NCBI RefSeq assembly: GCF_042655385.1
Contig: NZ_JBHSMA010000016.1
Coordinates: 1-64,000, forward strand
Direction of reading: 5' to 3'
Length of the DNA: 64,000 nucleotides
From: Larkinella bovis
GTDB lineage: Bacteria; Bacteroidota; Bacteroidia; Cytophagales; Spirosomataceae
Part shown: positions 43,098 to 52,336 of the stretch, piece by piece
Position numbering within the stretch: the first letter of the stretch is position 1
Layout: every line of letters starts with the position of its first letter
Made by a program: the position numbers and the translations under genes
Notes under the pieces: generated by a model
The model's input: the letters and a program-made list of their open reading frames with translations, nothing else
What the model was told of the DNA's origin: nothing
The model's database searches: none

Positions 43098-44885
43098 ATG
43101 GAACCGACCTTAGCAATCCCCGCCCGCCCGGCCCGGCCGTTTATTGGTGAAGCATTTGTGCTCACGACCTGGGACGAAGTAAAACCGCTGTACGACAACC
43201 TGGTTGAACGTCCGATCACGAATGCCGATGAGCTGCGCCAGTGGTTTATCGACCGCAGTGAACTGGAATCGTACCTGTCCGAAAACTTTGCCTGGCGGTA
43301 TATCCGGATGACCTGCGACACCTCCGACCCCGAACTGGTGCAGCAGTTTAACTTTTTCATTACCGAAATTCAGCCGCACTTATCCGCTTACGAAAACCGC
43401 CTGGATAAAATGGCCGTCGACAGCCCTTTTCTGGCCGATTTGAAGGATAAGGGTTTCGATATCACGATCCGGGGCATGAAGAAAGCCATTGACATTTTCC
43501 GGGACGAAAACATTCCGCTCCAAACCGAGATCCAGTCCGAACAACGCAAATACGGGGCCCTGGTCGGGGCCATGACGATCGAGCTGGAAAATGCCGAGGG
43601 CGTCCTGGAAGAAATCACACTGCCGCAGGCCAGCACCCTGCTGCAATCGCCCGACCGCGCGCTGCGGGAAAACGTCTGGCGAAAAATTCAGGAACGGCGG
43701 CACGAGGATAAAGCGTCGCTGGACGAGTTGTACGACCGGCTGGTGGAACGGCGGCACCAGGTGGCGGTCAATGCCGGTTTTGAGAATTTCCGGGATTATA
43801 TGTTTGCCGCGATGGGGCGGTTTGATTATACCCCGCAGGATTGTTTCGACTTTCACGCGTCGGTTTCCAAGGCCGTCGTGCCGCTGCTCGATCAACTGGC
43901 GCAGGAACGCAGCCGGAAACTCGCCAGCGTCGATTCTTCTTTTGATATTCTTCGTCCCTGGGATTCCAAAGTCGACCCCGACGGGTTGGCGGCCCTGAAA
44001 CCGTTCGAAACCGGCGAAGAGTTGCTGAATAAAACCATTACCTGTTTCAGCCGGCTGGATGCCGCCGTGGGCAATACGTACCTGAGCGACTGCCTGCGCA
44101 TCATGAAAGCGATGGGCCACCTTGATCTCGAATCGCGGAAAGGCAAAGCACCGGGCGGTTACAATTACCCGCTCGAAGAAATCGGCGTTCCGTTTATTTT
44201 CATGAATGCCACCTCAAGTCTGCGTGATCTGGTCACAATGGTGCACGAAGGCGGTCACGCCGTCCACTCCTTTCTGACCCGCGATCTGCCGCTGAAACCG
44301 TTCCGCAACCCGCCGATGGAAGTGGCCGAACTGGCGTCGATGGCGATGGAATTGCTGACGATGGACTACTGGGATGTATTTTTCGAGAACCCCGACGAGT
44401 TGAAGCGCGCTAAAATCCAGCACCTGGAGTCCATCATCGAGACGCTGCCGTGGGTGGCCACCATCGATAAATTCCAGCACTGGGTGTACGAATCAGCGGC
44501 CCGCCCTCACCCCAAACCGTCTCATCCTGAACGTGACCAGGCCTGGGTGCGCATTTTTGAGGACTTTTCGGATACGGTTACCAGCTGGCAGGGCTTGGAG
44601 AAATACGAAGCGAGTTACTGGCAGAAACAGCTGCATTTATACGAAGTGCCGTTTTACTACATTGAGTACGGCATTGCGCAATTGGGTGCCATCGGCGTCT
44701 GGATGAACTTCCGGCAAAACCGGCAAAAGGGGCTGCAAGGCTACCTGAATGCGTTGAAACTGGGCTATACGGCTCCCATCAGCGAAATTTACCGGGCGGC
44801 TGACGTGCCGTTTGATTTTTCGCAAGAACACATTGGCCGATTGATTCGTTTTGTCTGGGAGGAGATCGAACGGCTGAAACGCTGA
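43098..44885 (+). CDS. M3 family oligoendopeptidase
   Basis: A 595-residue soluble zinc oligopeptidase of family M3. The active site H383-E384-GG-H387 (MVHEGGHAVHSFL) is intact, with the third ligand in the PMEVAELASMAMELL segment about 25 residues on. The N-terminal half is the helical lid domain. The C-terminal YYIEYGIAQLGAIGVW segment gives the substrate-binding tyrosines. No signal peptide, so it most likely degrades small peptides in the cytosol. Length is normal for OligoF-like enzymes. It might be co-transcribed with the upstream reductase. Confidence 0.93.
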   Translation: MEPTLAIPARPARPFIGEAFVLTTWDEVKPLYDNLVERPITNADELRQWFIDRSELESYLSENFAWRYIRMTCDTSDPELVQQFNFFITEIQPHLSAYENRLDKMAVDSPFLADLKDKGFDITIRGMKKAIDIFRDENIPLQTEIQSEQRKYGALVGAMTIELENAEGVLEEITLPQASTLLQSPDRALRENVWRKIQERRHEDKASLDELYDRLVERRHQVAVNAGFENFRDYMFAAMGRFDYTPQDCFDFHASVSKAVVPLLDQLAQERSRKLASVDSSFDILRPWDSKVDPDGLAALKPFETGEELLNKTITCFSRLDAAVGNTYLSDCLRIMKAMGHLDLESRKGKAPGGYNYPLEEIGVPFIFMNATSSLRDLVTMVHEGGHAVHSFLTRDLPLKPFRNPPMEVAELASMAMELLTMDYWDVFFENPDELKRAKIQHLESIIETLPWVATIDKFQHWVYESAARPHPKPSHPERDQAWVRIFEDFSDTVTSWQGLEKYEASYWQKQLHLYEVPFYYIEYGIAQLGAIGVWMNFRQNRQKGLQGYLNALKLGYTAPISEIYRAADVPFDFSQEHIGRLIRFVWEEIERLKR

Positions 44886-44973
44886 GGATTAGCGTTCCGA
44901 TAAAAATTTGATGGACTGTTGGCGAATTGGCCGGCAGTCCATAGATTTGTGCTGAATTTTGTAAAATGTTTGT

Positions 44974-45210
44974 ATGAAAGGGCTTTTGATTAAAGGAGTA
45001 TTTTTACTGGTTGCCGGTTCGCTGGCATCCTGTGACTATCAGAAATATAACAGCATCCGCCAGAAAGATTACCGCGCGGGTGATTCGTATGTTTACGGCC
45101 CCGGTCTTGACTCTCCCGCTGTTCAGACGACGTATAAGTATGCGTCCCGTCCTGAACTGGCCGATCGGACCAATAAGATTCGTCAGAAATTATTCAGCCA
45201 GGCCCACTAA
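44974..45210 (+). CDS. small lipoprotein
   Basis: A 78-residue predicted lipoprotein with lipobox C20 (GSLASC). The mature part of about 58 residues is rich in Tyr, Lys and Gln (DYQKYNSIRQKDYRAGDSYVYGP) with no recognised domain. Translation probably starts directly behind an AATGTTTG box, three bases before the ATG, implying a very short leader. A hairpin (44911-44942, ATGGACTG/CAGTCCAT) separates it from the M3 peptidase. Function unknown. Confidence 0.65.
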   Translation: MKGLLIKGVFLLVAGSLASCDYQKYNSIRQKDYRAGDSYVYGPGLDSPAVQTTYKYASRPELADRTNKIRQKLFSQAH

Positions 45211-45331
45211 GCGACCTGCTCTCTATTCATATCCACCCGTGTGTTCTCTATCCGACCAGCAGCCGCTTTCGGCTCTTTCTTCATTCATAAGCCGTTAACC
45301 GTGTTCAAAAAGAAAACCAGCGTTTTGGCTT

Positions 45332-46072
45332 ATGTATAATGGCAAAAAAGCAGTGGTGGTGCTGCCGGCCTACCGGGCAGCACTGACGCTTGAACGAACC
45401 TTCCGTGAAATTCCGTTCGACCTGATCGACGACGTCATTCTGGTCGACGACGCCAGCCCCGATAATACCGTCGAAGAAGCCCGGCGACTGGGCATTCGGC
45501 ACATCATTCGCCACGAAAAAAACCGGGGCTACGGCGGCAACCAGAAGTCCTGCTACGCTAAGGCTCTGGAACTGAATGCCGACATTGTGGTGATGCTGCA
45601 CCCTGATTATCAGTATACGCCGAAACTCATTACGGCCATGGTCAGCCTCATTGGCAATGAGCTGTATCCGGTCGTTTTCGGTTCGCGGATTCTGGGAAAA
45701 GGCGCACTGAAAGGCGGCATGCCACTCTATAAGTACGTCGCTAACCGGTTTTTGACCTTTACGCAGAATCTCCTGCTGAACCAGAAACTCTCGGAATACC
45801 ATACCGGTTACCGGGCCTTTTCGGGCGATGTACTGCGCAGCCTCGATTTTACGCACAACTCCGACGACTTCATTTTCGACAATGAGATGATTGCCCAGAT
45901 TTTTTACAAGGGCTACGAAATTGCCGAAGTAACCTGTCCCACCAAATACTTTGAAGAAGCTTCTTCCATCAATTTCCGGCGGAGCAGTATTTACGGTCTG
46001 GGCGTGTTGAAAGTATCCTTGTTTTACCGACTGACAAAGTGGGGCCTGATGAACTGGAAGGTGCTGAAATAG
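45332..46072 (+). CDS. GT2-family glycosyltransferase
   Basis: A 246-residue GT-A-fold glycosyltransferase. The nucleotide-binding strand VVVLPAYRAALTLERT is near the N-terminus, followed by VDDASPDNT. A HPDYQY segment near 90 takes the DxD-type metal position, and a DDFIFDNEMIAQI motif is near 187-199. There are no C-terminal membrane helices, so it is a soluble or peripheral enzyme resembling polyprenyl-phosphate glycosyltransferases. It opens the glycan locus. Donor sugar unknown. Confidence 0.87.
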   Translation: MYNGKKAVVVLPAYRAALTLERTFREIPFDLIDDVILVDDASPDNTVEEARRLGIRHIIRHEKNRGYGGNQKSCYAKALELNADIVVMLHPDYQYTPKLITAMVSLIGNELYPVVFGSRILGKGALKGGMPLYKYVANRFLTFTQNLLLNQKLSEYHTGYRAFSGDVLRSLDFTHNSDDFIFDNEMIAQIFYKGYEIAEVTCPTKYFEEASSINFRRSSIYGLGVLKVSLFYRLTKWGLMNWKVLK

Positions 46073-46161
46073 CAGCCTACCCGGCTTTCATCCGGCTTTT
46101 GTTTTTGTGTGATAGCAAGACCGTTTTTAGCGAACGGGCATTACGCGTACTTAAAATACAC

Positions 46162-46169
46162 TAACTTTG
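46162..46169 (+). promoter_or_regulatory. -7 box for the epimerase gene
   Basis: TAACTTTG is a full TAnnTTTG match about 115 bases before the ATG at 46286. The -33 element is weak. Confidence 0.4.
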
Positions 46170-46285
46170 TAAACCATTTTGCTGTAAATCAAGGATCGAA
46201 GGCTATTTTTTATCCCTAAAATCCAAGATTTCTACACTTGACCACATTCCAAAATATTGTACTTTTTCTGTAAACGCCGACATTT

Positions 46286-47359
46286 ATGAACATAGCCTTA
46301 GTAACGGGTTCAGCCGGATTGATTGGGAGCGAGTCTGTAGCCTTCTTTGCCGACAAGTTTGATCTGGTTATTGGAATCGATAATAACCTGCGTCAGTATT
46401 TCTTCGGCACCGACGCATCGACCGAATGGAACCGGAATCGTCTGAACGATGCGTATTCGAACTATGAGCATTATACCGCCGACATTCGCAAGGTGGAAGA
46501 ACTGGAGCCGATCTTTAAAAAGTACGGTACCGACATCTCCCTGATTGTGCATACGGCGGCTCAACCCAGTCACGACTGGGCCGCCCGCGAACCGTTTACG
46601 GACTTCTCCGTGAACGCCACCGGAACGCTGAACCTGCTTGAAATGACGCGGCAGAATTGTCCGGAAGCGGTTTTTATCTTTACCTCGACCAATAAAGTAT
46701 ACGGCGATAACCCCAATTACCTGCCGCTGATCGAAACCGAAACCCGCTGGGAAATCGACGAAAATCACCCGTATTTCAAAAACGGTATCGACGAGCAAAT
46801 GTCCATCGACCACACCAAGCACTCGTTGTTCGGTGCGTCGAAAGTAGCCGCCGATATTCTGGTGCAGGAATATGGCCGGTATTTTGGAATGAAAACCGGT
46901 ATTTTCCGGGGCGGTTGCTTAACGGGTCCCAACCACTCGGGTGCCCAGTTACACGGTTTTCTGTCGTACTTGATGAAATGTGCCATAACCGGTAATCACT
47001 ACACCATTTTCGGTTACAAAGGAAAGCAGGTACGCGACAACATTCACAGCTACGACCTGGTGAACATGTTCTGGCATTATTACCAGAACCCCCGGGCGGG
47101 TGAAGTCTACAACGCCGGCGGTGGCCGCCATGCCAACTGTTCGATGCTGGAAGGCATTGCCCTGTGTGAAGAAATTTCGGGTAACAAGATGAGTTACAGC
47201 TACTCCGAAACCAACCGCATCGGAGATCACATCTGGTATATTTCGGACCTTTCGAAATTCAAGGAACATTATCCCGACTGGAACTGGACGTATGACCTGA
47301 AGCAAACGCTCGTGCAAATCCACGACAGCATGGCTCAACGGTTGCAGCTTCAAAAATAA
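46286..47359 (+). CDS. SDR-type nucleotide-sugar epimerase (CDP-paratose 2-epimerase-like)
   Basis: A 357-residue extended SDR enzyme. The NAD loop is TGSAGLIGS (7-15). The block HTAAQPSHDWAA and FTSTNKVYGD fit the RfbE/CDP-tyvelose-epimerase-like group. In the usual Y-x3-K catalytic position it reads F182-GAS-K186 (HSLFGASK), so Tyr is replaced by Phe, as I believe is shared by this subgroup. The C-terminal substrate domain includes GGGRHANCSML and IGDHIWYISD. It should modify a nucleotide sugar for the neighbouring transferases; which sugar is not known. A terminator follows the gene. Confidence 0.85.
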   Translation: MNIALVTGSAGLIGSESVAFFADKFDLVIGIDNNLRQYFFGTDASTEWNRNRLNDAYSNYEHYTADIRKVEELEPIFKKYGTDISLIVHTAAQPSHDWAAREPFTDFSVNATGTLNLLEMTRQNCPEAVFIFTSTNKVYGDNPNYLPLIETETRWEIDENHPYFKNGIDEQMSIDHTKHSLFGASKVAADILVQEYGRYFGMKTGIFRGGCLTGPNHSGAQLHGFLSYLMKCAITGNHYTIFGYKGKQVRDNIHSYDLVNMFWHYYQNPRAGEVYNAGGGRHANCSMLEGIALCEEISGNKMSYSYSETNRIGDHIWYISDLSKFKEHYPDWNWTYDLKQTLVQIHDSMAQRLQLQK

Positions 47360-47375
47360 ATGGAACGATTCGGAG

Positions 47376-47419
47376 GCAAGTGTGTCAGCTTTGATAGAAA
47401 CTGATGCACTTGCTTTTTT
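47376..47419 (+). terminator. intrinsic terminator after the epimerase gene
   Basis: GCAAGTG (47376-47382) pairs with CACTTGC (47407-47413), the inner TCAG/CTGA extends the stem, and six T follow (47414-47419). Confidence 0.85.
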
Positions 47420-47480
47420 GTAAATAAACATCTCAAAATCGCGCCGGATTCCAGTCCGCTTTGTCCTTAATCAACTGCTC

Positions 47481-49145
47481 ATGCTTGCCGTAAATTTGTT
47501 AAAAACACCCATTTTCTGGGAAATAGCAGGTTGGCTCGCATTTCTGGTGGTTAGCGGTTTGTTCATCATCAGTGATTTCCGGCGGCACTTGCCGCGCTGG
47601 CAGCAAGTGGGCCTGCTAGTAGTCCTGATCGGACTGCTGGTTACCAACCGGCTCCTGCTCCTGTTCTTCAACCGCGAACTGAATCCCGACGAAAGTCAGC
47701 TGCTTTCCCAGGCCATTACGCTTTTTCACCACCCGGTGTACTGGCAATCGACCGACGGCGCGACGATGGGGCCCTTGAGCTCGTATGTTGCCTCGCTCCC
47801 GGCCTATCTGGGTTATCCGCTGGATTACATCGCCCTGCGCCGAACGGCTTTTTTGTGTCTGCTGATTACCTTGATCAGCGGTTATTTCACGATTGAGAAT
47901 TTTTTCAATCCCAGAACCGCCCGACTGGCCCTGCTGCCCGGGGTTGCCTTTCTGGCGTTTACGTACAACCACGATTTCCTGCATGCCACCAACGAGCAAC
48001 TCTCCCTGACCCTGCTCGGGCTGGCCTTCTGGCAGTATTCCCGGCTCTGGCGCAACCAGTCTTTCGATTCGGTGGGAGAAATGGCGTTGTTGAGTTTTAC
48101 CGGTAGCCTGATTGCTTTTGCCAAGCTACAGGGCGTTCCGACGGCGCTGGTCATTGTTGCGGCTGCCCTGCTTGGTTTGTGGTTTCAACGCCCAAAAATG
48201 ACTGCGGCCCGGTTTTGGGCGACCTTCATGGGCTTGCTGGCGGGTGGCGTGGCGTTTCCGCTGCTGGTCGTTTTCCTGACCTGGCATTTCGGGGTTTTCG
48301 AGGATTTCAAACAGTTTTATGTATTCGGCAACCTAAGCTACAGCGCGGGGGCCAGTTTCTGGGATTATCTCGCCCGGTTTCCGGCTTTTGTGATGCGCAC
48401 GACGGATTTTCTGGTTTTCCTTATTCCAACCGCTGTGCTGCTAACCAGCCTGCTGCTGGGCCGAAAAGGCGAAAAAAAGAACGGACTTCTGCTGTTCATT
48501 CTGGCGTCGCTGGTCGCGAGTGGATACGCCGTCATCAAACCGGGTAGCGAATTCATGCACTACCTGCTGTATCTGGTTTTTCCGGTTTGCCTGCTTAATG
48601 CCTGGTTCATCGACCGCCTGACAGCGCCGGTTTATACCATCGGTTGGGTTACGCTCATCGGCCTGTGCTTTGGGGTGAACGCGGCAAGGCAGTTTCATCA
48701 ACTGGCCCAGCACCCCTTAAATGCGTACCGCCTGCAACCGTTTCAGTTGCAGCAGCTTTTCATTTCGCCCACGTCGGAGGCCGTGCAGCAATACGCCCGT
48801 TCGGGTGAGGATCTGGTCGTGTGGGGGTGGGCACCGCGGTATAATGTGGAAATGCAGATGCCGCAGGGCGTTTGCGACAACCACACCATCCGCTGCATCA
48901 TTGGCGGAGCGGAAGCCCAGACGCTTCACCGCGCCCGGTACATCCGAAACATTACGGCTTCGCGTCCTCCGGTTTTTCTGGATGCAGTCGGCCCGAATTC
49001 GTTCTGGCTCAGTGACCGGGCGACGCAGGGATACGAGAACTTTCCCGAATTAAAACGTTTTATTGATACCCATTACCAGTTTGCGGGGGAAGTCGCCCGG
49101 ACCCGGATTTACGTTCGGACCGACCGTTTGCGCCCGCAAGAGTAG
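47481..49145 (+). CDS. GT39/GT83-like membrane glycosyltransferase
   Basis: A 554-residue integral membrane protein with about ten hydrophobic helices. The N-terminal extracytoplasmic loop carries NPDESQLLSQA (D/E pair near residue 73), the position of the catalytic acid in ArnT/PMT-type enzymes that use polyprenyl-phosphate sugars. The C-terminal ~150 residues are a soluble domain. It likely transfers a sugar onto a lipid, protein or glycan on the periplasmic side, with the nearby GT2 enzymes making the lipid-linked donor. It has no detectable DxD and no close match to a named enzyme I can vouch for. Confidence 0.78.
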   Translation: MLAVNLLKTPIFWEIAGWLAFLVVSGLFIISDFRRHLPRWQQVGLLVVLIGLLVTNRLLLLFFNRELNPDESQLLSQAITLFHHPVYWQSTDGATMGPLSSYVASLPAYLGYPLDYIALRRTAFLCLLITLISGYFTIENFFNPRTARLALLPGVAFLAFTYNHDFLHATNEQLSLTLLGLAFWQYSRLWRNQSFDSVGEMALLSFTGSLIAFAKLQGVPTALVIVAAALLGLWFQRPKMTAARFWATFMGLLAGGVAFPLLVVFLTWHFGVFEDFKQFYVFGNLSYSAGASFWDYLARFPAFVMRTTDFLVFLIPTAVLLTSLLLGRKGEKKNGLLLFILASLVASGYAVIKPGSEFMHYLLYLVFPVCLLNAWFIDRLTAPVYTIGWVTLIGLCFGVNAARQFHQLAQHPLNAYRLQPFQLQQLFISPTSEAVQQYARSGEDLVVWGWAPRYNVEMQMPQGVCDNHTIRCIIGGAEAQTLHRARYIRNITASRPPVFLDAVGPNSFWLSDRATQGYENFPELKRFIDTHYQFAGEVARTRIYVRTDRLRPQE

Positions 49146-49209
49146 TTTAGCGTTTACGGTTCACGGGGCTCCGCTCGAAACCATATACTTAAAAACGGTT
49201 TACCTGTTT

Positions 49210-50163
49210 ATGTGGATTAAAAAAGGATTGATTTATAAAACCGACGGCCAGTTGCCGTTCAGCCGTACGCACGCCCAGGTGCCGTTTGCGTTTCCACTCG
49301 ACGATGATCAGCGGCTGCGGGTCTATTTTGCCACCCGTGACGAAAACCGCTCGTCGTCCACTTCCTTCGTCGAACTGGATGCCAACGACCTTTCCAGGGT
49401 GTTGTATGTTCACGACAAACCGTGTCTGACGAAAGGCGCTGTCGGGATGTTCGACGAAACCGGCGCGATGCCATCGTGGTTTCTGAAACGGGGCGACGAA
49501 ATCTGGCTGTATTACACGGGCTGGAACAAAAGCGAAACCGCCTGGTACCGGCTCGGCATTGGTCTGGCGATCAGCCGCGACGGTGGATTGACGTTTGAGC
49601 GGGCCTACGACGGGCCATTGCTCGACCGCTCGATCTACGATCAGGTGTGGGTGGCCCAACCCTGCGTGATGGTCGAAACCGATGCCGATGGCAACGACCG
49701 CTGGCGGATGTGGTACCTGTCGTGCACCAAAATTGAAATCATCCATAATCACCCGGAACCGTTTTATAACGTGAAATATGCCGAATCGAAAGACGGCATC
49801 ACGTGGGAACGGACCGGTATTACCTGCGTCGGTTATAACGAATTCACCGATGCAATCGGGCGGCCCGCAGTGATCAAAGACGGCGATGTCTATAAAATGT
49901 ATTTCTCTTATCGAAGCGCCACGGACTTCCGGACCAGCGTAGAGAAAAGCTACCGGATCGGCTATGCGGAGTCGAACGATGGAATCACCTGGGAGCGCAA
50001 GGATGACAAGGCCGGAATTGAACGATCGGCAGAAGGCTGGGATTCAGCCATGATGGACTATTGCCATCTTTTTCAGCACCACGGTCAGTGGACGATGCTC
50101 TACAATGGCAACGGCTTCGGCGCGTCGGGCTTCGGGTACGCCGTTCAGGAAAGCGGCCACTAA
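49210..50163 (+). CDS. cytosolic GH43/GH32-like five-bladed propeller protein
   Basis: A 317-residue beta-propeller protein resembling glycosidases of the GH43/GH32/GH130 fold: repeated blades with YYTGWN, GLAISRDGG, RMWYLSC, YAESKDGITWERTG, KMYFSYRSATD and GYAESNDGITWERKD. It has no signal peptide, unlike secreted glycosidases. It sits between a membrane glycosyltransferase and two GT2 genes. It may be a phosphorylase, a sugar-transferring enzyme or a glycan-binding protein; catalytic residues cannot be assigned with certainty. The start is the ATG at 49210, since an earlier in-frame ATG overlaps the preceding gene. Confidence 0.75.
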   Translation: MWIKKGLIYKTDGQLPFSRTHAQVPFAFPLDDDQRLRVYFATRDENRSSSTSFVELDANDLSRVLYVHDKPCLTKGAVGMFDETGAMPSWFLKRGDEIWLYYTGWNKSETAWYRLGIGLAISRDGGLTFERAYDGPLLDRSIYDQVWVAQPCVMVETDADGNDRWRMWYLSCTKIEIIHNHPEPFYNVKYAESKDGITWERTGITCVGYNEFTDAIGRPAVIKDGDVYKMYFSYRSATDFRTSVEKSYRIGYAESNDGITWERKDDKAGIERSAEGWDSAMMDYCHLFQHHGQWTMLYNGNGFGASGFGYAVQESGH

Positions 50164-50228
50164 GGAATTGTGCCATAACCGCTTACCGGCAGAAACGGCG
50201 TTCATTTACTAAAATGGTGCTGATTAAG

Positions 50229-50259
50229 TTGACATTAGCCCCAGAGCAGGGTACTTTTG
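50229..50259 (+). promoter_or_regulatory. Bacteroidota promoter for the GT2 pair
   Basis: TTG at 50229-50231 and TACTTTTG at 50252-50259 are 20 bases apart, an excellent match to the -33/-7 pattern. A 12-base palindrome TTTAGTACTAAA (50289-50300) lies between the predicted start and the ATG at 50312, and could be an operator or an mRNA element. Confidence 0.7.
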
Positions 50260-50311
50260 CGACGCTCTGTTCATATAATATACATTAGTTTAGTACTAAA
50301 TTTCAGGTGCG

Positions 50312-51283
50312 ATGAAGGTCAGTGTTTGCATTTTTACATACAATCACTCAAAGTTTATTCGGCAGACGTTAGACAGCGTTTTGTGCCAGCAAACTGACTT
50401 CGACTTTGAAATCATTGTAGGCGACGATCTTTCCAAAGACAATACCCGCGAAATTCTGGCGGAATACCAGACTCGCTACCCCGATAAAATCCGGTTGCTG
50501 CTGCATCCGAAAAACCTGGGCAATAACGGAATGTACAACGCGCTGGCGACCTTCCAGGAAGCGCGGGGCGAATACCTGGCCCAGATGGACGGCGACGATT
50601 ACTGGATCAATCCCCATAAATTACAAAAGCAGGCCGATATGCTCGACCAGCATCCCGAATATTCGGCCTGCTTTACGAATGCCCTGAAGGTTTTCGAAGA
50701 TGAACAATACGAGTCGTATGAACTGGTGAAGGACAAAAAACCGGCGTACACCATCGATGATCTGATTGGCGAGGAGGAGATTTTTTTCATGGCAACCTCC
50801 AGCATCATGTTCCGGAAAAATGCCATTCCGGAATACCCGGCCTGGTTTTACAAATCCCAAAGCGGGGATATTCCGCGGAACGTCCTGCTGGCCAAAGCCG
50901 GTTCGATCGGTTACATTGACGAAACGATGTCCGTTTACCGGAAAAACCGGGCCGGGGTCAGCTATGCCGATAACGAAAAGGATCGGGCGTTTCTGAATAA
51001 CCGGATCGAGATGTATTCCAACATCAACCGCGAACTGAATTACAAATACGACAAACTGCTTCGGAAAAATATCGCCCGGTATTATAAACTCATGCTGGAG
51101 GCCAGGCAGTATCAGAACAGTTATTTCCGGCGGTTGGGATTTGCCCTGAAATACCTGTATCTGGGGAAACCCAAGACACAGGTTGCTAAAGAAATTATCC
51201 AGCATTATATTGTACCGGCCCCACTTTTTAAATTGTACAGTGCCATTCGGCTAATGCCTTACCGTTTAATGGATCGATCATGA
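50312..51283 (+). CDS. GT2-family glycosyltransferase
   Basis: A 323-residue GT-A glycosyltransferase. N-terminal VCIFTYNHSKFIRQTLDSVL is typical of GT2, then VGDDLSKDNT (nucleotide binding) and the metal motif QMDGDDYW (DxD, near 90-97). The C-terminal 100 residues are basic and helical, without clear transmembrane segments. It overlaps the next GT2 gene by four bases (ATGA), so the two are translationally coupled. It probably extends a surface polysaccharide or glycolipid. Confidence 0.9.
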   Translation: MKVSVCIFTYNHSKFIRQTLDSVLCQQTDFDFEIIVGDDLSKDNTREILAEYQTRYPDKIRLLLHPKNLGNNGMYNALATFQEARGEYLAQMDGDDYWINPHKLQKQADMLDQHPEYSACFTNALKVFEDEQYESYELVKDKKPAYTIDDLIGEEEIFFMATSSIMFRKNAIPEYPAWFYKSQSGDIPRNVLLAKAGSIGYIDETMSVYRKNRAGVSYADNEKDRAFLNNRIEMYSNINRELNYKYDKLLRKNIARYYKLMLEARQYQNSYFRRLGFALKYLYLGKPKTQVAKEIIQHYIVPAPLFKLYSAIRLMPYRLMDRS

Positions 51284-52041
51284 AGCTAAGTGTAGTTATT
51301 CCCGCCTATAACGAACAGGATTCCATTCCGGAGACGCTGCGGTCGTTGTACGTTACGTTGTCGAAATACGGTATCCCGCACGAAATCTGCGTGACCAACG
51401 ACAACTCCAAAGACAATACCCGGGCAGTTCTGGAACAGCTGACGCACGAAATCCCGACGCTGGTGTATTTCACCAACCCCGGTCCAAATGGTTTTGGATA
51501 CGCCGTTCGTTACGGACTGGAACGGTTTACGGGCGACTGTGTAGCGGTTTTCATGGCCGATATGTCCGACGATCCGGAGGATCTCGTGAAGTTTTATTAC
51601 AAAATGCTGGAGGGTGACTACGACTGTGTTTTTGGCAGCCGCTGGAGCAAGGGCGGCAAGGTCGTCGATTATCCGCCCCTCAAAAAATACATCAACCGGC
51701 TGGCCAACTTCATCATCCGGATGATGCTCGGCATTCGCTACAACGACACCACCAACGCGTTTAAGCTCTACAAGCGGGAAACGATGGAGGGCCTGAAGCC
51801 TTTCCTGTCGCCCCACTTTAATCTGACCGTTGAATTACCGCTGAAAGCCATGGTACGCGGCTATAATTTTGCCGTCGTGCCCAATAGCTGGACGAACCGG
51901 AAATACGGCGAATCGAAGCTGAAAATCAAGGAGATGGGCAGCCGGTATTTCTTTATCCTGCTCTATTGCCTGATCGAGAAATTCTTCTCGCGCGGGGATT
52001 TCCGGAAGAAAACCAAACCGGCGGCTCCCGTGAGTCGGTAA
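51280..52041 (+). CDS. dolichol-phosphate-mannosyltransferase-like GT2 enzyme
   Basis: A 253-residue GT2 enzyme close to polyprenyl-phosphate hexosyltransferases: VVIPAYNEQDSI, NDNSKDNT, MADMSDDPED in the DxD position (near 87-96), FGSRWSKGG, and TNRKYGESKLKIKEMG near the end. The product, a polyprenyl-phosphate sugar, would be the donor for the ArnT-like membrane enzyme encoded 2 kb upstream. It is coupled to the preceding GT2 gene by an ATGA overlap. No C-terminal membrane anchor. Confidence 0.9.
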   Translation: MKLSVVIPAYNEQDSIPETLRSLYVTLSKYGIPHEICVTNDNSKDNTRAVLEQLTHEIPTLVYFTNPGPNGFGYAVRYGLERFTGDCVAVFMADMSDDPEDLVKFYYKMLEGDYDCVFGSRWSKGGKVVDYPPLKKYINRLANFIIRMMLGIRYNDTTNAFKLYKRETMEGLKPFLSPHFNLTVELPLKAMVRGYNFAVVPNSWTNRKYGESKLKIKEMGSRYFFILLYCLIEKFFSRGDFRKKTKPAAPVSR

Positions 52042-52336
52042 CTTAATAGAGCGGTAAAATCTATCGCTTAATCCGACAAACTACACTGACAGCTGACGAA
52101 TGCTGTGACCGGGGTTCGCTTTTCAGCCTACGGCCGGGAACGTTGTGCATCGGGTGAAACGGTCGTTTATCCCAACCAAAACAGCTCACTCATACGCCCA
52201 CGTCTCAAAAGGCTGATACCCTACGGCAAGACCATCTTCAGCAAACCGCCTTTATCAACCAAGCCTTTACAACCCTAAACGCAGTAAAGGGATCGTTTAT
52301 AAAATTACCCCGTTCACCATCTCTTTTTTTCATCCA
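52042..52336. other. intergenic region, nothing recognised
   Basis: This 295-base gap between the glycan locus and the beta-lactamase gene shows no ORF, clear promoter box or hairpin that I can support. Confidence 0.4.

Noticed and set aside
44911..44942. Intrinsic terminator after the M3 peptidase
   Set aside because: The 8-bp stem ATGGACTG/CAGTCCAT has no T-tail and a large loop, so I mention it only with the neighbouring lipoprotein.
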